Source of the DNA: Synchiropus splendidus
Taxonomy: Eukaryota > Chordata > Actinopteri > Syngnathiformes > Callionymidae
Direction of reading: 5' to 3'
NCBI RefSeq assembly: GCF_027744825.2
Contig: NC_071334.1
Coordinates: 32,215,437 to 32,279,436, forward strand
DNA length: 64,000 bases
Position numbers and translations under genes: made by a program. Positions 51,730 through 64,000 of this stretch are shown here, piece by piece (position 1 is the first letter of the stretch; every line of letters starts with the position of its first letter). Under the pieces are notes generated by a model. That model made no database searches. It saw nothing but the letters and a program-made list of their open reading frames with translations, and was not told the DNA's origin.

Positions 51730-52240
51730 AATGAATCGATAGGTGACATTGGAACAGCAGCCGGGGAAAGATTTAGACAGTCTCTTGGCACCGCTCGTAA
51801 TGTTTAGAATGCTAGCACTTTGATTACCCACAATCAATTCCAGTGTAAATATGTTTCAGATGACACACGGCTACTTAACGTCCTCCCTCTGATGTAAAGA
51901 TAGCAGCAGGGACGTTAGGAGCACGCAATAATGGGGCCATTCGCATTCAAATGTGAGAGAAATATCGTGTATTTAGTCATATATTCAATTCATAAGCGCT
52001 CCAAGGTAAATGAAAGTGAAGCGAAGGGGAAAAGGTTCAGTAGGTGACTGTCAGCGCAGCACATTCCTGGTGAGATATGTTTACCTTAGACTGCAGTGCA
52101 ATTAAATGGCGTCACTGTAAACATAAGCATGTTGAGTGTGTGGCCATGAAGTTCAACTGTGACATTTGATAATAAAGTGCTCTCTGCGCCCTCAGATAAT
52201 TCGCTCCCTCATCATTCAATGAAACGATTACCTTCTCTCT
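51730..52240. promoter_or_regulatory. Candidate conserved non-coding region
   Basis: About 500 bases of complex DNA with words such as CTTTGATTACCCACAATC, GCACGCAATAATGGGGCC, TGCAATTAAATGG and CGATTACC. No repeats and no credible ORF. It may hold one or more enhancers. Untested. Confidence 0.2.
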
Positions 52241-55200
52241 AGAGCCTGCAGGCAACAAAAACTCATGCACTGACATGAAATGATATTGTAACAGAAAAAC
52301 TACTCCAAGAGTACTCAATCCACGGGAATGAGTTTCGGATATCACCAATATTTTACTTAAGAAAATCATAACAGATTGATTGAAAATGTATTGATTGAAA
52401 AATGAACAGATTAACACAAATGGATATTGACAGGCGTTAAGGTAGAGAGTTCATCATAAGTCTATGACCACCAGCCTCCGACCTCAACAAACCGCATCTC
52501 CACGGCATAACGGATTGTTAAATATGAAAGATGTCTTCCCCTATCCTAGGACCAAAGGGAAACAACACCTCAAGACAGGGTTCACCCCTGCGCTTTAGCA
52601 ACACAAGGTCCCTGTACGATGGGATTTTAACGCAGCGAAAATAGAGGGAGTTTTCCTGTTTTTGTCAAGACGCAGTGAAGTATAACTTGTAATGTCAGCG
52701 TTCCCTCAGTCAGTTGAGGTGGACTTATAAGGTAGACCTTTTAGGAGGACTGTTAAGGATGTACAATGCACATCCTGTCTTCAAACACTGAAGAAACAGA
52801 AAAAAAATAATGAGGAGAACCCTATAGTGATACAGTATGAGGGACTAAGTAATGCAATGTTCATGTTTTGTATGAAAAAGGACAAGGAAAGAGTCAGTAG
52901 TGTCCTTAGAAATGATGCATTCAGGTACAATTTTAGACATGTTCATAATTAGTTTTACATTTCAACAAGAAGGCAGCATCAAAACATGTGCAACGTGGAC
53001 ACTCCTAGTCTAACCATTTCTGGGGTCGATTTCACATCTTTATCTTCAGAGCTGTTACTACCATTAACAGACAGTTGCACCTGGGCATGGGATCATTTTG
53101 GTGGCGGTCCACACTGTGTGTGGGCTCCTGTGTACCCTGACATGCGTGTGTAGTGATCGCAGTACTGGACTTAAATAAAGGACATGCTTGTGTGTCTCTT
53201 TTGATATTCATCGCCGTAGTTGGTGGGTTTATCAACGTGAACGGTAATTAAAATGTAGATTCCGTGTCATAGTCCCCCAGACATGGTTTAGTCCATCGAT
53301 GGCCACTGTCTTTCATTCTTCGTGTCTGTCCGGACCACATGTGTTTTGATTTACCTAAAGCTGAGTCCTATCTGAGCTGGAGCTGAACAGAGTGCTTTGC
53401 TTTGTCTGAAGCGTCATTAATCAACTGTCCTTTAACAAAAACAGAAAACCAGATGAGAGACAAAAGGAAGAGACGTGGGGGGTGCACCCTTTTTTTAGGG
53501 TTGAGACAAAAAGCCAGAGAAGGGTAAGAGAGAGAAAGGGGGTGCTTGACCCAGATCCAGGCCTTTAATAAATCAACCAACAACAATAACAAGCACAGTT
53601 TTCATGTGGTTCGACTGATTAATCAGCCTTTTTTCTGCTGGCATGGGAAGCAAGGGAGTCCTTTCTTTCTTCTCCATCTTCTCTCCCTTGCGGAGACTCA
53701 GCACTCATTTTTTTAGCTGATAATGTGACAAATGCCATTGTTCGAATCCACTTTTTTTCTTTTTGAAAACATCTGTCCTAAACTGCTCAGCTATCAAATA
53801 ATTTGGCCACTGGTCATCAGACAAAACTCAATCCAGCACAGAAAACTGGCAGTGACCTACTTTGTCAAGTCATCAACATAAAGTTGAAAATATGAACAAA
53901 AGATTCAGTGCGTCAAAACTTGGCTGACTTTATTCATATGGAGAAGATTAAGTCTTAAATGGATCAACAGGATGTTGCTCGCTGGCTTTCATCACATCAA
54001 AACCATAAATGTTGGTGAATATTCAAACACAAACAGTTAAATTAATCTCTGCTGTCTGAGACCCCAAGATATGTTGATCAATACATTTACAGTAGACATT
54101 CTGTCAGTTTTCCATTCGAGACTGCAGTTTCTGCACACAACATTTCTATCACAAATGATCGGTGGCTAACACTCAAACGATGACAGTTAAGAGCCTGAGT
54201 GAATCCCTTTAATACAGAAAATGGGAAAGCGAGACAATTTCACTCAAGTTCTATATAATGGAAGCACCTAATCTTGTCCAAAGACAAATGGATATGTAGA
54301 AATAAGCAGGCTAGCAAGCAGATACAAGCTCATTTTGCTAAATGAAAAAGAGCCGTTTTACACACCTTCAATACACACATACACATACAATCCTTACAAT
54401 AAGCTACAGGATGTGAAACAGCCCTCTGAGACTCTTTATACGATGCCAATCGATGGCCATTGAGTGCGGACAAGGATGGTTCAGGATCGATGGCAGGCCA
54501 TTACAGAGATGTGTCTACTGGGACATGCATGAGGAGGAGTCGGCTGTTGGTGGAGATACATCTCCAGTGCTCTGTCTCCATGGAAGGTTTTACTTCACCT
54601 GAGAGCAGATCACAAACACAGAAGACAAGTGGTGCTGAGACAGGGTTTTTCATGAATGTGGACCAGTTCAGGTTTCAACATCCGTTGGAATTCTCACAAA
54701 TAACCTTGAAATTATCCAAACAATGTTAATTACAATATTATGAACATCTGTAGCCAATCTTTTGCATGACTGAAATATGAACGAACATAATCAATCATAT
54801 TTATTGTAATAACAATTGTTACATTATTTGAAAAAGTATAATGCATACAATAACGGAATTTTCCTGATGAATGGTATTGATGAAGAAGTATGGCCAGGAG
54901 AGCATCTGGCGTCTTGTGTGGTGGGAAACATGATAACTCACGTGTTTTATTTTGTGACTTATTGAGTGTCGTTCAACTTACAACGGACACTGAAAAGAAG
55001 CACTGCCCCTGAGAGCATCTTGAAATGATCTTGAAACTGGCTAAAAAAGAACTGACTTAACGCAGGATGATGAGACATATAAATGTCAAGCATTGTGAGA
55101 AAATATGTTCTGAGTTGACTTTGTATGTGCAGTATTTATTCTTAAAAGGCTCCAAACACCACGCTATTATCTTAATTTCATCCCATTTTGATGCCATCTT

Positions 55201-55413
55201 CTCCATTTCCGCCCGCGCTTCCTTCTCTTCACATCCATCCAAAACTCAGCAGCATCACCAGAACTGCCAGTACCACGCAGTGTCATTGCAACAGCTTGAT
55301 CCTAAGACTTTCTGTCACCCCCCCTCCTCCCATTCCCTCCGCCCTTTTTTAGCACACAGAGAGCACTGACAGTATTCTGTCTCACTTCTCTCTATTACAC
55401 ACATGCAGCCACC

Positions 55414-55435
55414 CACACACACACACACACACACA
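55414..55435. repeat. (CA)11 microsatellite
   Basis: Eleven CA units, giving poly-Cys-Val in an accidental minus-strand frame. Confidence 0.93.
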
Positions 55436-56450
55436 GTTTTGGAAGCATCTCTGGTGGTGACATAACACTGCAACCACCACTTCATATTTTTATGCAGCCT
55501 AGATTCGTTGGCCCAACACTTCACTTACCTTCTTATGGGAAAAAAAATCAAGAGAAGACACTTAAACTGCAGTTCCAACATAGCTGCAGCAACTTGATTG
55601 TGGATATACATGCATGGAAAAATCTCAGAGATCACGTCTCTAACTAGTCCATTTAGATGGCATTCAAACCCAGCCAAACCCTGACAGCACCCCGAAGAAA
55701 AAGAAGGATACACAAAGCCACTGTATCCTGAATTAGGCCAAAAGACCAATGGGAAGAACAGGTTTCTGTCTACTTCCATTCTATTTCTCTGCAACTCCAA
55801 GGACACACTTAAACGCTGCAATTAGTACTTGTTTGCGGACCTAATACCTAACTTTACGAAGTTTGCCAAAATATCGAAAAACAAAAAAGTTGTACTGGTG
55901 TGAATTCAGATACTCACTTTCTGAATCTGGGTACTTGTTCCGTCGTAGCAATTAAGGTTATTTGTTCAACAGCTCGCTGAGTAATTTTTTTTATTCTTTG
56001 GGGTATTCTTTGTCACGTGTCTCCATATAAACAACACCAGAAAAAGGCTGGTAATCTAGCTCGGTGAAATTACTAATTATAATTTGGGCAATTTGCTTTG
56101 CTTTCAAAATGTCACGCTCGGGCAGCTGGTTGTGCTAAGCGTTAGCTGCGCTGCTAGCAGTCTGCTACTGAGGATCCAGCGACCTCACTTTCATGTTCTA
56201 CCGTGAGCCCCAAAAACTCTTTATGCACCCACAAAGGCTAGTTCTTTAAAAGCGTATTTATTCGTTCGTTGAACGTGCTTCCCTGCAAAGTGCAGGACGC
56301 AAACTTGAGAGACTGAAAAAAACCTACAGCAGACACAGCAGCTGCCACGAGTCAGCCGCGAGAAAAGAGAGGCGTGGACGCATCCAACACGCAAGGCTTC
56401 TTCAGAATGCCGGCTGTCACTGTTTTGTCACGATTTTTATGATTGGCAAT

Positions 56451-57394
56451 TAGGCGTGGGTGATAAAACAAAAATTCACTGTTGGTGAAATTTACTACCA
56501 TAATCATCGTAATTTTGCCCTTGTTGATTAATTTGGCCTGTTCTGGTCTTCTGGTAGGCCATGTGCATTCCCCTTTAAGACAGGGCAAAGCGTATGTGGC
56601 CCCGTGGCTTCATCCATTCAGTCAGAGGAAGAGGGGATCATTCAACGCTTGTTTACGTCTCTTGAAGGCATCACAACTATGTTCCGGAACATGCTCAACA
56701 TCGGGAACCATCAAAAACACGTTCAATATATGCAGCTAATGTTTATTTTCAGACTTAAATCAAACAATAACTTGAGGCAATGTATGCCACCAACTTGTAT
56801 AATGAACAACGTAAAAGATGCTAACCACGATTAGCCACACGTTGCTTAGTTAGACAGTGCTGCTCCGTATCCTTGATCTCAGGTTGTATATGATGATGTA
56901 ACACCATCAATATAATCGAGTGTTGTTCTGGGATGCATCACTGCATCACAGAAATTGGTTGGATGTTGGTTTAATCCTCATCAGTGTTGTTGTGCAGCCT
57001 GCGTCACGAGAGGTCGGCCTTCATGCTATGGACTCCCAAACACTGAAACAATTTATCCCCAAACTTTTACTGCTGTTGTTCATACACATTGCAGTTTGAC
57101 TCAAAAGGTTTACTGTCAGGTGCTCTTGCACCAAGTTATGGCATAGTGTTGTAAAAAGAGTAAACAATACATTTAAAATAAATACACCCATTTGAAATTT
57201 GGATAATGCATTAACCTAAACTAAAGTTGAAGGTTGAACCTCGATGTTGTGGTGTCCCTCACCACACCAACATGTTTTTCGTAAACCTTGCTTCCCAGTA
57301 TGTACAAGAGTGAGAGCGGGATTTATCATGTGTTATTGAGGTAAACGAGCCAATTTATCATGATATTGATTTGAGGTCATACCACTCAGCCCTA
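56451..57394. mobile_element. hAT-type non-autonomous element with decayed ends
   Basis: The left end reads TAGGCGTGGGTGATAAAAC. The right end, reverse-complemented, reads TAGGGCTGAGTGGTATGAC. Both match the common fish hAT terminus TAGGGCTGGGCGATATGAC. Flanking octamers are TTGGCAAT (56443-56450) and TCAGCGAT (57395-57402). They agree at five of eight positions and all differences are transitions, as expected for an old 8-bp duplication. About 944 bases, with no transposase reading frame of credible length. Confidence 0.6.
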
Positions 57395-57402
57395 TCAGCG
57401 AT

Positions 57403-57481
57403 GACAGGCAGAGATCGGCGTGGACCAATGACACGGATGTCAGCCGATCATGATCAGTGCGGATCGATCGGAGCATCCCTA
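57403..57481. mobile_element. Solo hAT end (GATCGG-type)
   Basis: Ends GCGGATCGATCGGAGCATCC followed by CTA, with repeated CCGATCATGATC inside. This is the terminus type of the element at 28610-29447. It directly abuts the right side of the 56451-57394 element, which may have inserted into it. Confidence 0.5.
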
Positions 57482-59838
57482 CTACATAAATAACGCTAAA
57501 ATTAAACCATCGCAAATGTTCTGTATTGTTTAAATCTGCATCAATTTGACCAGACCATCATAAACATCAGCCTCAATAACAGAAACTGGAAGGGCTGTGC
57601 AGCTACTGTATACCATCCCCCATATTTCTGCAGCCCATATTCACCAGCAACATTATTAGTGGGCAGCTGAAAACACAGCTTTCAAAATGATGTTGCGGCA
57701 AGACTGGACTATTAAAAGTCAAGCTAATGCCTTAACCAGTGTTTATACGATTGGCCAACTTTGGCATGCGCAATTGCTACACTCCCCAAAAAACAGAAAA
57801 GAAAAACCTTATGTGGCCTATCAAAAGGAATGTACATGTGCCACACACACGCCCACACTGCTTCTGGCCACAGCTACAAGTCCCTATTGGTTTGGAAGAC
57901 CATAGCAGACTATAACAGCTATAGCCGGGCCGGCATGTTTGTAGTGGGCCCTCTGTTTCAGTAATCTGGGTTCTCTTTGCTGTTGGACAGAGACCAAGTC
58001 AGGCAGCACAATACACCACTGTGTTTAGAGAGTGCATGAGAGAGAGAGAGAGAGAGGCAGACAGAAAAAGAGCACTGAACTGCAACTGTGAGGGCACACA
58101 TATGTATACGTATGGACAAGTGCCAGCAGCAGATCCTTATATTTCAGTGGATTTGGGCAGTGGAAGTACAGCTGTGCGAACATTTGTTTTTTTGGTGTGT
58201 GCGTTATGATTACAGGGCCAACCACACCCACTCTTGCTCTTATACTGGACTGGAACACCTCCCACCCATCAACCAAACCGCCATTGTAGTTACATCATCA
58301 TTGGATGTTTTTGCAATCTCAGCATAAAAAATGAGGCCCTTGGCAACAGTTTACCTCTCAAACCTTAGCATGGCAGCAGACATCACACTGTCCGACTTCA
58401 ACACGAGACAAGGACAACTTCAGGGCCAATGTAGACTGGGCACATGAGAAGAGAATAGAAAGAAAAAATTCCCCCAGGTTACAAATGTCTAGATGATAGG
58501 ACGAAGCTCAGCTGTTGTACTGAGCACGTATAGTTAACGGGGAACTGTGCCGTACGGCCTGCCAGCCCACCACAGGGAATTTGTTTATGTTTCCCTGCTG
58601 CCAAGTTCCTGTCAGGAGGCGCCCCGAAGAGGAACTGCAGACTCCTCAGAACTGTTACTGTAGCTACACCCTGAAGCCCGGAGTGGCTGGGCTTTTCATC
58701 TACGTGCATCAGGTGGCACTGGCGCCAATTCTATGTCACCCACAGTGAATGATGAAAACAATTGGGGGCATCCACTTTCACTGGTACTCAGTTTGACTGT
58801 GGCAGGGGGAAACCTCCCCACCTTCAATATCTGCGATGCAACTCTGTCGTCACAGTTATGAGCTCATTCTTACTAAAAGAGCATTCATACACTTCCACTC
58901 ATGGATCATGAAACAATTTGCCATCACGATCTAGTTTGCACAGGAATTCGCACCATGGTCTTTAAGTCAAATGTGCTACCTCTACACAAAACATGTTAGG
59001 ATTGCTGGAAAAGCATGCTAGCAGAAAAATCCTCTGACAAACTGCATTATAAAACACATACAGTACGCTTTAACATGAAGCAACATTTCCTCTCGGCCAA
59101 AAATCAACTTCCAAGGAAGTTAAATGTGTCCAAATCACCTGCGTCTTACCTCCTTCCTAACTCCCTTGTCTCCAAACTGTTCTACATGAGCTGTCCCTCT
59201 GATATACTCGTTTCTAATCCTCTATAGTAAATTAACTACTATACTTCATAGTTCCTCCCAATAAAACCCTGAACATCTTCAACTTCTCACTTTGCGTCTT
59301 GCTGTATCATTAATCGTGACGAGTTTCACAACTATTACTTAACTGTTGCTCATGCTCTTCCGCCACAGAACATCGTGTGAGTCACAGATTGCACCCACCC
59401 TGATAATGTCAGCTCCATGACTAGAGGTGGCGCCGTAAGCTCTTTAGTACACACGTAGCTGACGGGTAGCGGCTTTATCAGACTGCTTTATAGCTCTTAG
59501 TACACAATTGCTGTGCTGACTGATCAGTTGGTTTAACTTAAGAGCCAGAATCAGCGCACCACAGGGAAAGCAACCAGGCTTAGCTTCCATGCTAACGGTT
59601 ATGCGATGGCAATGTTGTCTCCTTAAAGAGTAGGTGGTTGAAGGAAAATCTAAATATTTGGTGAGTCGCAAGTGGCGACATGGCTCATATCAGGTTTGTT
59701 ATGTGTTCACAGACATTAACACTGAGGACCACTGCTGCATCAAGTCACACATAAGACTTACACAATGTTATCAGACCGTCTTCGTGTCAGTGGAGTAGTG
59801 TGTTTATTTCCTGTCTGTAGCTGAATCACACAGGGTCA
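57482..59838. other. Non-coding, no gene recognised
   Basis: No exon-like ORF. It contains a (GA)n tract at 58038-58056. Confidence 0.55.
58038..58056. repeat. (GA)9 microsatellite
   Basis: Nine uninterrupted GA units. Confidence 0.9.
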
Positions 59839-59846
59839 CACATCAC
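59839..59846. repeat. Target-site duplication, left copy
   Basis: CACATCAC, identical to 61065-61072. It immediately borders the hAT terminus. Identity of the two copies implies limited decay since insertion. Confidence 0.85.
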
Positions 59847-61064
59847 TAGGGCTGGGTATCGATTCTAATTTCAAGAATCGATTCGATTCTGATTCTCATG
59901 ACTTAGAATTGATTATCACGATTCAATTCGACTCGATCCGATCCAATCTCGATTCAGGTTAGTATTTAAACCATTTTCTGAGCTGTTGCCATAATCACAT
60001 GACAGGTTACGCAACGTATTAATACTAGTATCATACTGACATTCAACAGGAAATGAATGAAGGATTCATAGTAAATGATAATAAAGATCCAGACACAGAA
60101 CGCCAGATGTGACTGCTCATGGGACTGGTGCATTATTAGAAATATGACATTAAAAATTCACCCAAAAGATGCTGCTGTTTAATACTAATGCATTTTTATT
60201 TTATTATCAAAATGAAAAAAAGGTATTCTCAGCCACTGAAAATGTAAGTGCTGGTTACTGACTTCACAGCAACCTGACGGTCATTGCGCAGTATGTAGTA
60301 CATACGAGAAGAGGTTCCACTCCTCATCAATATAGTGAGTTGTCAGATTCGTGTAAGATTGCGAAGATGTCCACGTATCACTTGTAATGCTCGCCCTGAC
60401 TGCTGACTGAAGCTTACTTTTCACGTTTTCTTTTACTGACTGGTGCATGTTTGGGATAACAGACGTTTGCGAGACACCGTAAGTGGGGCTCTGTGACTTT
60501 CATTAGCCGCCTGAAGCCCTCGTTTTCAACGACGGAATACGGGCGCATATCTTTGCAAATGAAGCCCGCAAACGCTTCAGTTATTTTGACAGAGCGTGCA
60601 GAATTACCCGCTAGTGGTAAAGTTCGCTCGAGTTTCATTTGTTGTGGCCCGGTGGATGGCTTGGACAGGAGCTCTGGGTGATGTCGCATCACGTGATTCG
60701 TGAGGTGGGTCATATTTCCGCAATACTGCAACATTTCCAATACCTCCATTAGGCATAACATTTTGTCGCGTGCATTTTTGGTTTGGTCGCGTCTGAACCC
60801 AAAATGGTGCCAGACCGTTGCTTTGAGGGTTTCAGGCGTTTTCAAACCCGGCACGTTGCTAGTGTTGCCACTGTGAGGAGGCATGTTGTTTTTACTTTGG
60901 TGTCCCAGGTGCGCGCCTGCGCAAAGGGATTGGACTTCACCCGGAGAATATGTGTTAAAACGTAAATTAATTAATCCGATCTTCGGACCTACGAATCGAT
61001 TTTATGGAATTAATGTACGAATCGATTCAGAATCAGAAAATTGATTTTTTAAAACACAGCACTA
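59847..61064 (-). mobile_element. hAT transposon, internally deleted, with intact 8-bp target-site duplication
   Basis: The left end reads TAGGGCTGGGTATCGATTC. The right end, reverse-complemented, reads TAGTGCTGTGTTTT. Subterminal GAATCGATTC-type repeats occur on both sides. The octamer CACATCAC flanks it perfectly at 59839-59846 and 61065-61072, the 8-bp duplication expected of hAT insertion. The element is 1218 bases, too short for a full transposase gene. It carries only an N-terminal transposase fragment on the minus strand (60414-60884), so it could move only with help from a related full-length copy. Confidence 0.88.
60414..60884 (-). pseudogene. BED-finger (ZBED/hAT) transposase N-terminal fragment
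   Basis: A 156-residue open frame inside the hAT element. Residues 24-30 (VWHHFGF) open a BED-type zinc finger, followed by C44, then YCGNMTHLTNHVMRHHPEL with H64 and H68/H69 as ligands. The expected Cys-x2-Cys pair is broken: the second position is Glu47, so zinc binding is probably lost. Residues of the type FICKDMRPYSVVENEGF, about two-thirds along, match the conserved segment that follows the BED finger in ZBED-like hAT transposases. The frame then ends before any part of the catalytic DDE domain. Full proteins of this group are about 600-700 residues. It is a transposase relic, not a host ZBED gene, because it sits between the element's own termini and target duplications. Any residual DNA-binding role is speculation. 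Confidence 0.85.
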
Positions 61065-61072
61065 CACATCAC
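61065..61072. repeat. Target-site duplication, right copy
   Basis: CACATCAC, matching 59839-59846. Confidence 0.85.
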
Positions 61073-62572
61073 CCAGTCCCATCGTAGTCCAGCTATACGG
61101 CTACAATAGTTGCCTAGTCCGACTAAGAGAATTCAAATTTCTCTCCAATAGTCAGACTAAGCTAAGTACATTGTTTTGGTAATGAGAAACAAGACTTTAA
61201 AGTGGTCAAAATGCAGACTACCACTCACAAATGGAAAACACTAACATGAAGATGTAGCTTCATTAAAGCAGTTTAATATGAGGAGCTGTTTGTTGCACGC
61301 AATTCTAAAATGATCACTGGAAACTGGCCATGAGAAGAAAAAAAAAATCAGACACCTTTCATTGACTAATGACCATCCACTAGTGCCAAAAACACCACGT
61401 CTGCATCGCTCGCATCAGCCTGGCATACACTGTGAATGTCGTTTTTGGACTCATGTAGAATTTATGTGGCCCTCTGTCAAGCAAGGTCAGCAAGTGTGTT
61501 TCTCTCCCGTGATTGCTGCGGCCACCCACAAGGTTGTCTCCGCACAGTAACTAAAGAGCCATCCACTGGCAGTTATCTCAAGGACATGAGCGGTTTGTCA
61601 GTGCGTACGCTTGGAGATAGAGACATGTGCTCATGTGTAAGTGAGCCAGTGGGGAAAGGAAAAGGTCAAATGTGGCCACAGAAAAGGGCGTGAGACTTGG
61701 GATGACGGGAGATGGAAAGAAAACGATGGAACATGGAATTGCATGGGCGAAGGCTGGTTAGGATGGTGGGGAAATGTTCTTGCAAATTTGGGTCGCAAAT
61801 TATGTCTGCTGGCAAGACTATGGCTGCTGTCAGGCTTTTGACTGTTATGGGAAAGCTCTTTGTATTACGGTTACTATAATGGACCAGACTACAGAAGAAC
61901 GATCCCCAACTATCCAGACAGAACATCATAAAAATGAAGCTATAGTTCCTTCGCATGTGACGAATAGCATTCAACTCATACAGGTACACTCTAAAAAGTA
62001 GGTCCAGGCATTTTGGCAGTGATATGTGACACAAGATGGCACCCTCATTAAATATATGTGCACTCAGGGGACAACAAGAGGAAGATGTGTATTTGAAATT
62101 AGGTCATTTTTCTACAGTTGAAAAGAATTGGTGCTGTGCGAGCCTAGACATGCTGTTAATCGGACAAATTCTGATAGAGATGGATGGATGCAAATTTAAA
62201 CTCTTGTTACACGTGCTCGAACCATGCTAATAGATCAGCCCATTTTGTTTGGGGGGGTGATTGAAAAAGTGATTTGGACAAATGATTCAGAATCAATTCA
62301 AAAACGTCCCCGTTCCAATTATTCAAATGTATAACAAGGTAAAACAGAGAGAAGAAAAATGCGGAACTCACTAGCACAGCCTGTATACTATACAGAGTGC
62401 ATGAAATCAAACTTGGCTGACCACAAAATTCATTGATCTGAATGCTGTTTCTGACATGACCAGAACAACACTCAATATCATGCTACATTGCCAGTTATAA
62501 CTAACTAACTAACAGTATTGATACACTAGCTGTTGTCACCCCAGAAACTACTCAGAGAGAATCTTAATAATT

Positions 62573-62651
<79 letters not shown>

Positions 62652-64000
62652 CTAATAATTTCTGAATTCTGAAGAACGTTGAACTTAAATTGAGTGAGTC
62701 CACTGAGTAGCACAGTGGTTCCGATCAGAAAGTCTGTTTTGCCAGCTGACATCGGCAAATGGACCATTTTTTGAGCCCCAGTGTTGTGTGAGACATTGTG
62801 AACGAAACATACAACTATCACTAGATTAAGAGACAGTTAATCAATTTAAGCATTTAGCTTTTCATTAGATTGATAAACATCTCACAAAACCATGCTGGAT
62901 TATCACCGATATCTGTTGTGACTTTAACAGAATTGTTTCAAATTTGTTAAATTAGCCTGTTACAAATTAAAATAAACATGAAAACATTCTCTCACATATA
63001 TGTGAACAGTTTCCATTTGTTTGTTGAAAGACCATGGCTATACATTTTGCAATATTGCTGTTTTCAAATTCAGTTAGTAGTCAGACAGTGGGATATCAAT
63101 AAACGTGAAAAATGTAATGCGTTTTGAACCAAATCGCTGCCCCTTCTTGTCACATAAAAACACTGAATACTCCTAATTTAGTGGATCGATTCACCAAATA
63201 GACATCCACAGTGTTCAGATTATGCAGGCGAAAAAGGTACTGTCCAAACAACAAGAAGGCAGTGAGAAATAAACTTTGAAGTATGACTCAATCAATTCGA
63301 GACTAAATCTGAGACCATAAAAAGCTGAGCCATATCGCATCAATCATTTGCAATAGTTCTCCAATGGGTCCCCACTCAGTCCCCTATCCTAGTTTGGTTA
63401 ACCATCTTCACATGTAACTTTTGTTGGCAAATACATAACAGAAGAATCATGATGGATGTTCGCCAGATTCTCCCCGAAGGAAGGTGGATGAGTTCAGTTG
63501 AGTTCCGTGGTACAAGTGAATACATTAACTGGGTCAAGAGTGGTGATGGCTCATCGACGCACTTATGATGCTACAGCAAGTATTCTGTTGGATGAAACAG
63601 CAGGCATGCTGGTTGAGTAGGGTGTCTCGAGTTCGGCTCAAGAGGGAGGACAGCAACAGGGGAGTGGAGGTGCTTCTGCTGACAGCAGGAACCCAACACT
63701 GAACCGCCAGAAAGCATGTACAGTATATACGAATGACATGATTTCATTTTCTTCATGTTACTGTGTTAGAGCTAAATAAAAAGGTAAATAAAGGGGTAGA
63801 GAGGCAGTGGGCTCGCTCAGCAGCCACCATGACCTACCGCACAGAGTGTGAGTGTGAATTGTTAGAGGCATGTGTTCCACATCAACTGTTGGGGCCACTT
63901 TCCAAGCCACTTATGAGCCTGGCTTTAAATTACGACGGACGGAAAAGGAGGGCATCATCGCTTCATACAATTAATTTAAAAACAACCCAAACCTGTTTAA
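61073..64000. other. Non-coding, no gene recognised; open frame running off the end
   Basis: Mostly featureless apart from a (TA)n tract. At 63829 an ATG in a good context (GCCACCATGA) opens a frame that stays open for 57 codons to the window edge. The peptide matches nothing I know, so it is only noted. Confidence 0.45.
62577..62649. repeat. (TA)n microsatellite
   Basis: About 36 uninterrupted TA units. Confidence 0.97.

Larger units (their letters stand above)
48021..56442. other. Non-coding, no gene recognised
   Basis: No exon-like ORF. It contains a small palindrome AGGTCAGACCT at about 49047, a candidate regulatory block at 51730-52240 and a (CA)11 tract at 55414-55435. The stretch at 56100-56350 is richer in CpG (GCGTTAGCTGCGCTGCTAGC, TCGTTCGTTGAACG). 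It might be transposon interior or an upstream promoter; I cannot decide. Confidence 0.5.

Noticed and set aside
53680..53760. Possible tRNA-like site: GTTCGAATCC followed by a T run
   Set aside because: It has a B-box-like word and a terminator-like T tract. The preceding 70 bases give no acceptor stem, A box or anticodon arm.

Overview
This window reads as vertebrate genomic DNA, most likely from a teleost fish. It is AT-leaning and almost entirely non-coding. It carries many dinucleotide microsatellites, several decayed hAT-type DNA transposons and one strongly recognisable protein-coding exon with proper splice signals. There are no operons, ribosome binding sites, CRISPR arrays or dense bacterial-style ORFs.

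The one confident host-gene feature is on the minus strand near the left end. It is the exon encoding the isoform-specific N-terminal (A) domain of retinoic acid receptor alpha, isoform 1 (RARalpha1; fish raraa or rarab). The coding part is 3460-3613. It ends in a phase-1 GTAAGT donor, right after the TPSPA motif where RAR isoform exons join the common exons. A leader of about 430 bases with several short upstream ORFs precedes it, back to a good acceptor at 4044. The gene runs right to left. Bases 1-3459 are therefore intron towards the DNA-binding-domain exons, which lie outside the window. Bases 4045-64000 are the 5' side: a long upstream intron and/or the promoter-proximal flank.

That 60 kb contains no other exon I can recognise. 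It holds: (i) hAT-superfamily remnants at about 11950-12309, 20425-20755, 28610-29447, 34664-34735, 40300-40649, 47941-48020, 56451-57394, 57403-57481 and 59847-61064; the last has a perfect 8-bp target-site duplication and a 156-residue BED-finger transposase fragment; (ii) an unnamed interspersed repeat in two copies (13661-13926 and 28343-29700), the second split by a hAT insertion; (iii) microsatellites ((AC)n, (TA)n, (ATT)n, (ATCT)n, (GA)n); (iv) complex, TAATTA-rich non-repetitive stretches that could be conserved cis-regulatory elements around a developmental nuclear-receptor gene. Item (iv) is inference only, because no alignment could be run.

I found no evidence of a novel multi-gene system. 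The most useful observations are the RARalpha1 exon with its uORF-rich leader, the clean hAT insertion carrying a degenerate BED finger, the nested transposon, and the candidate regulatory islands.
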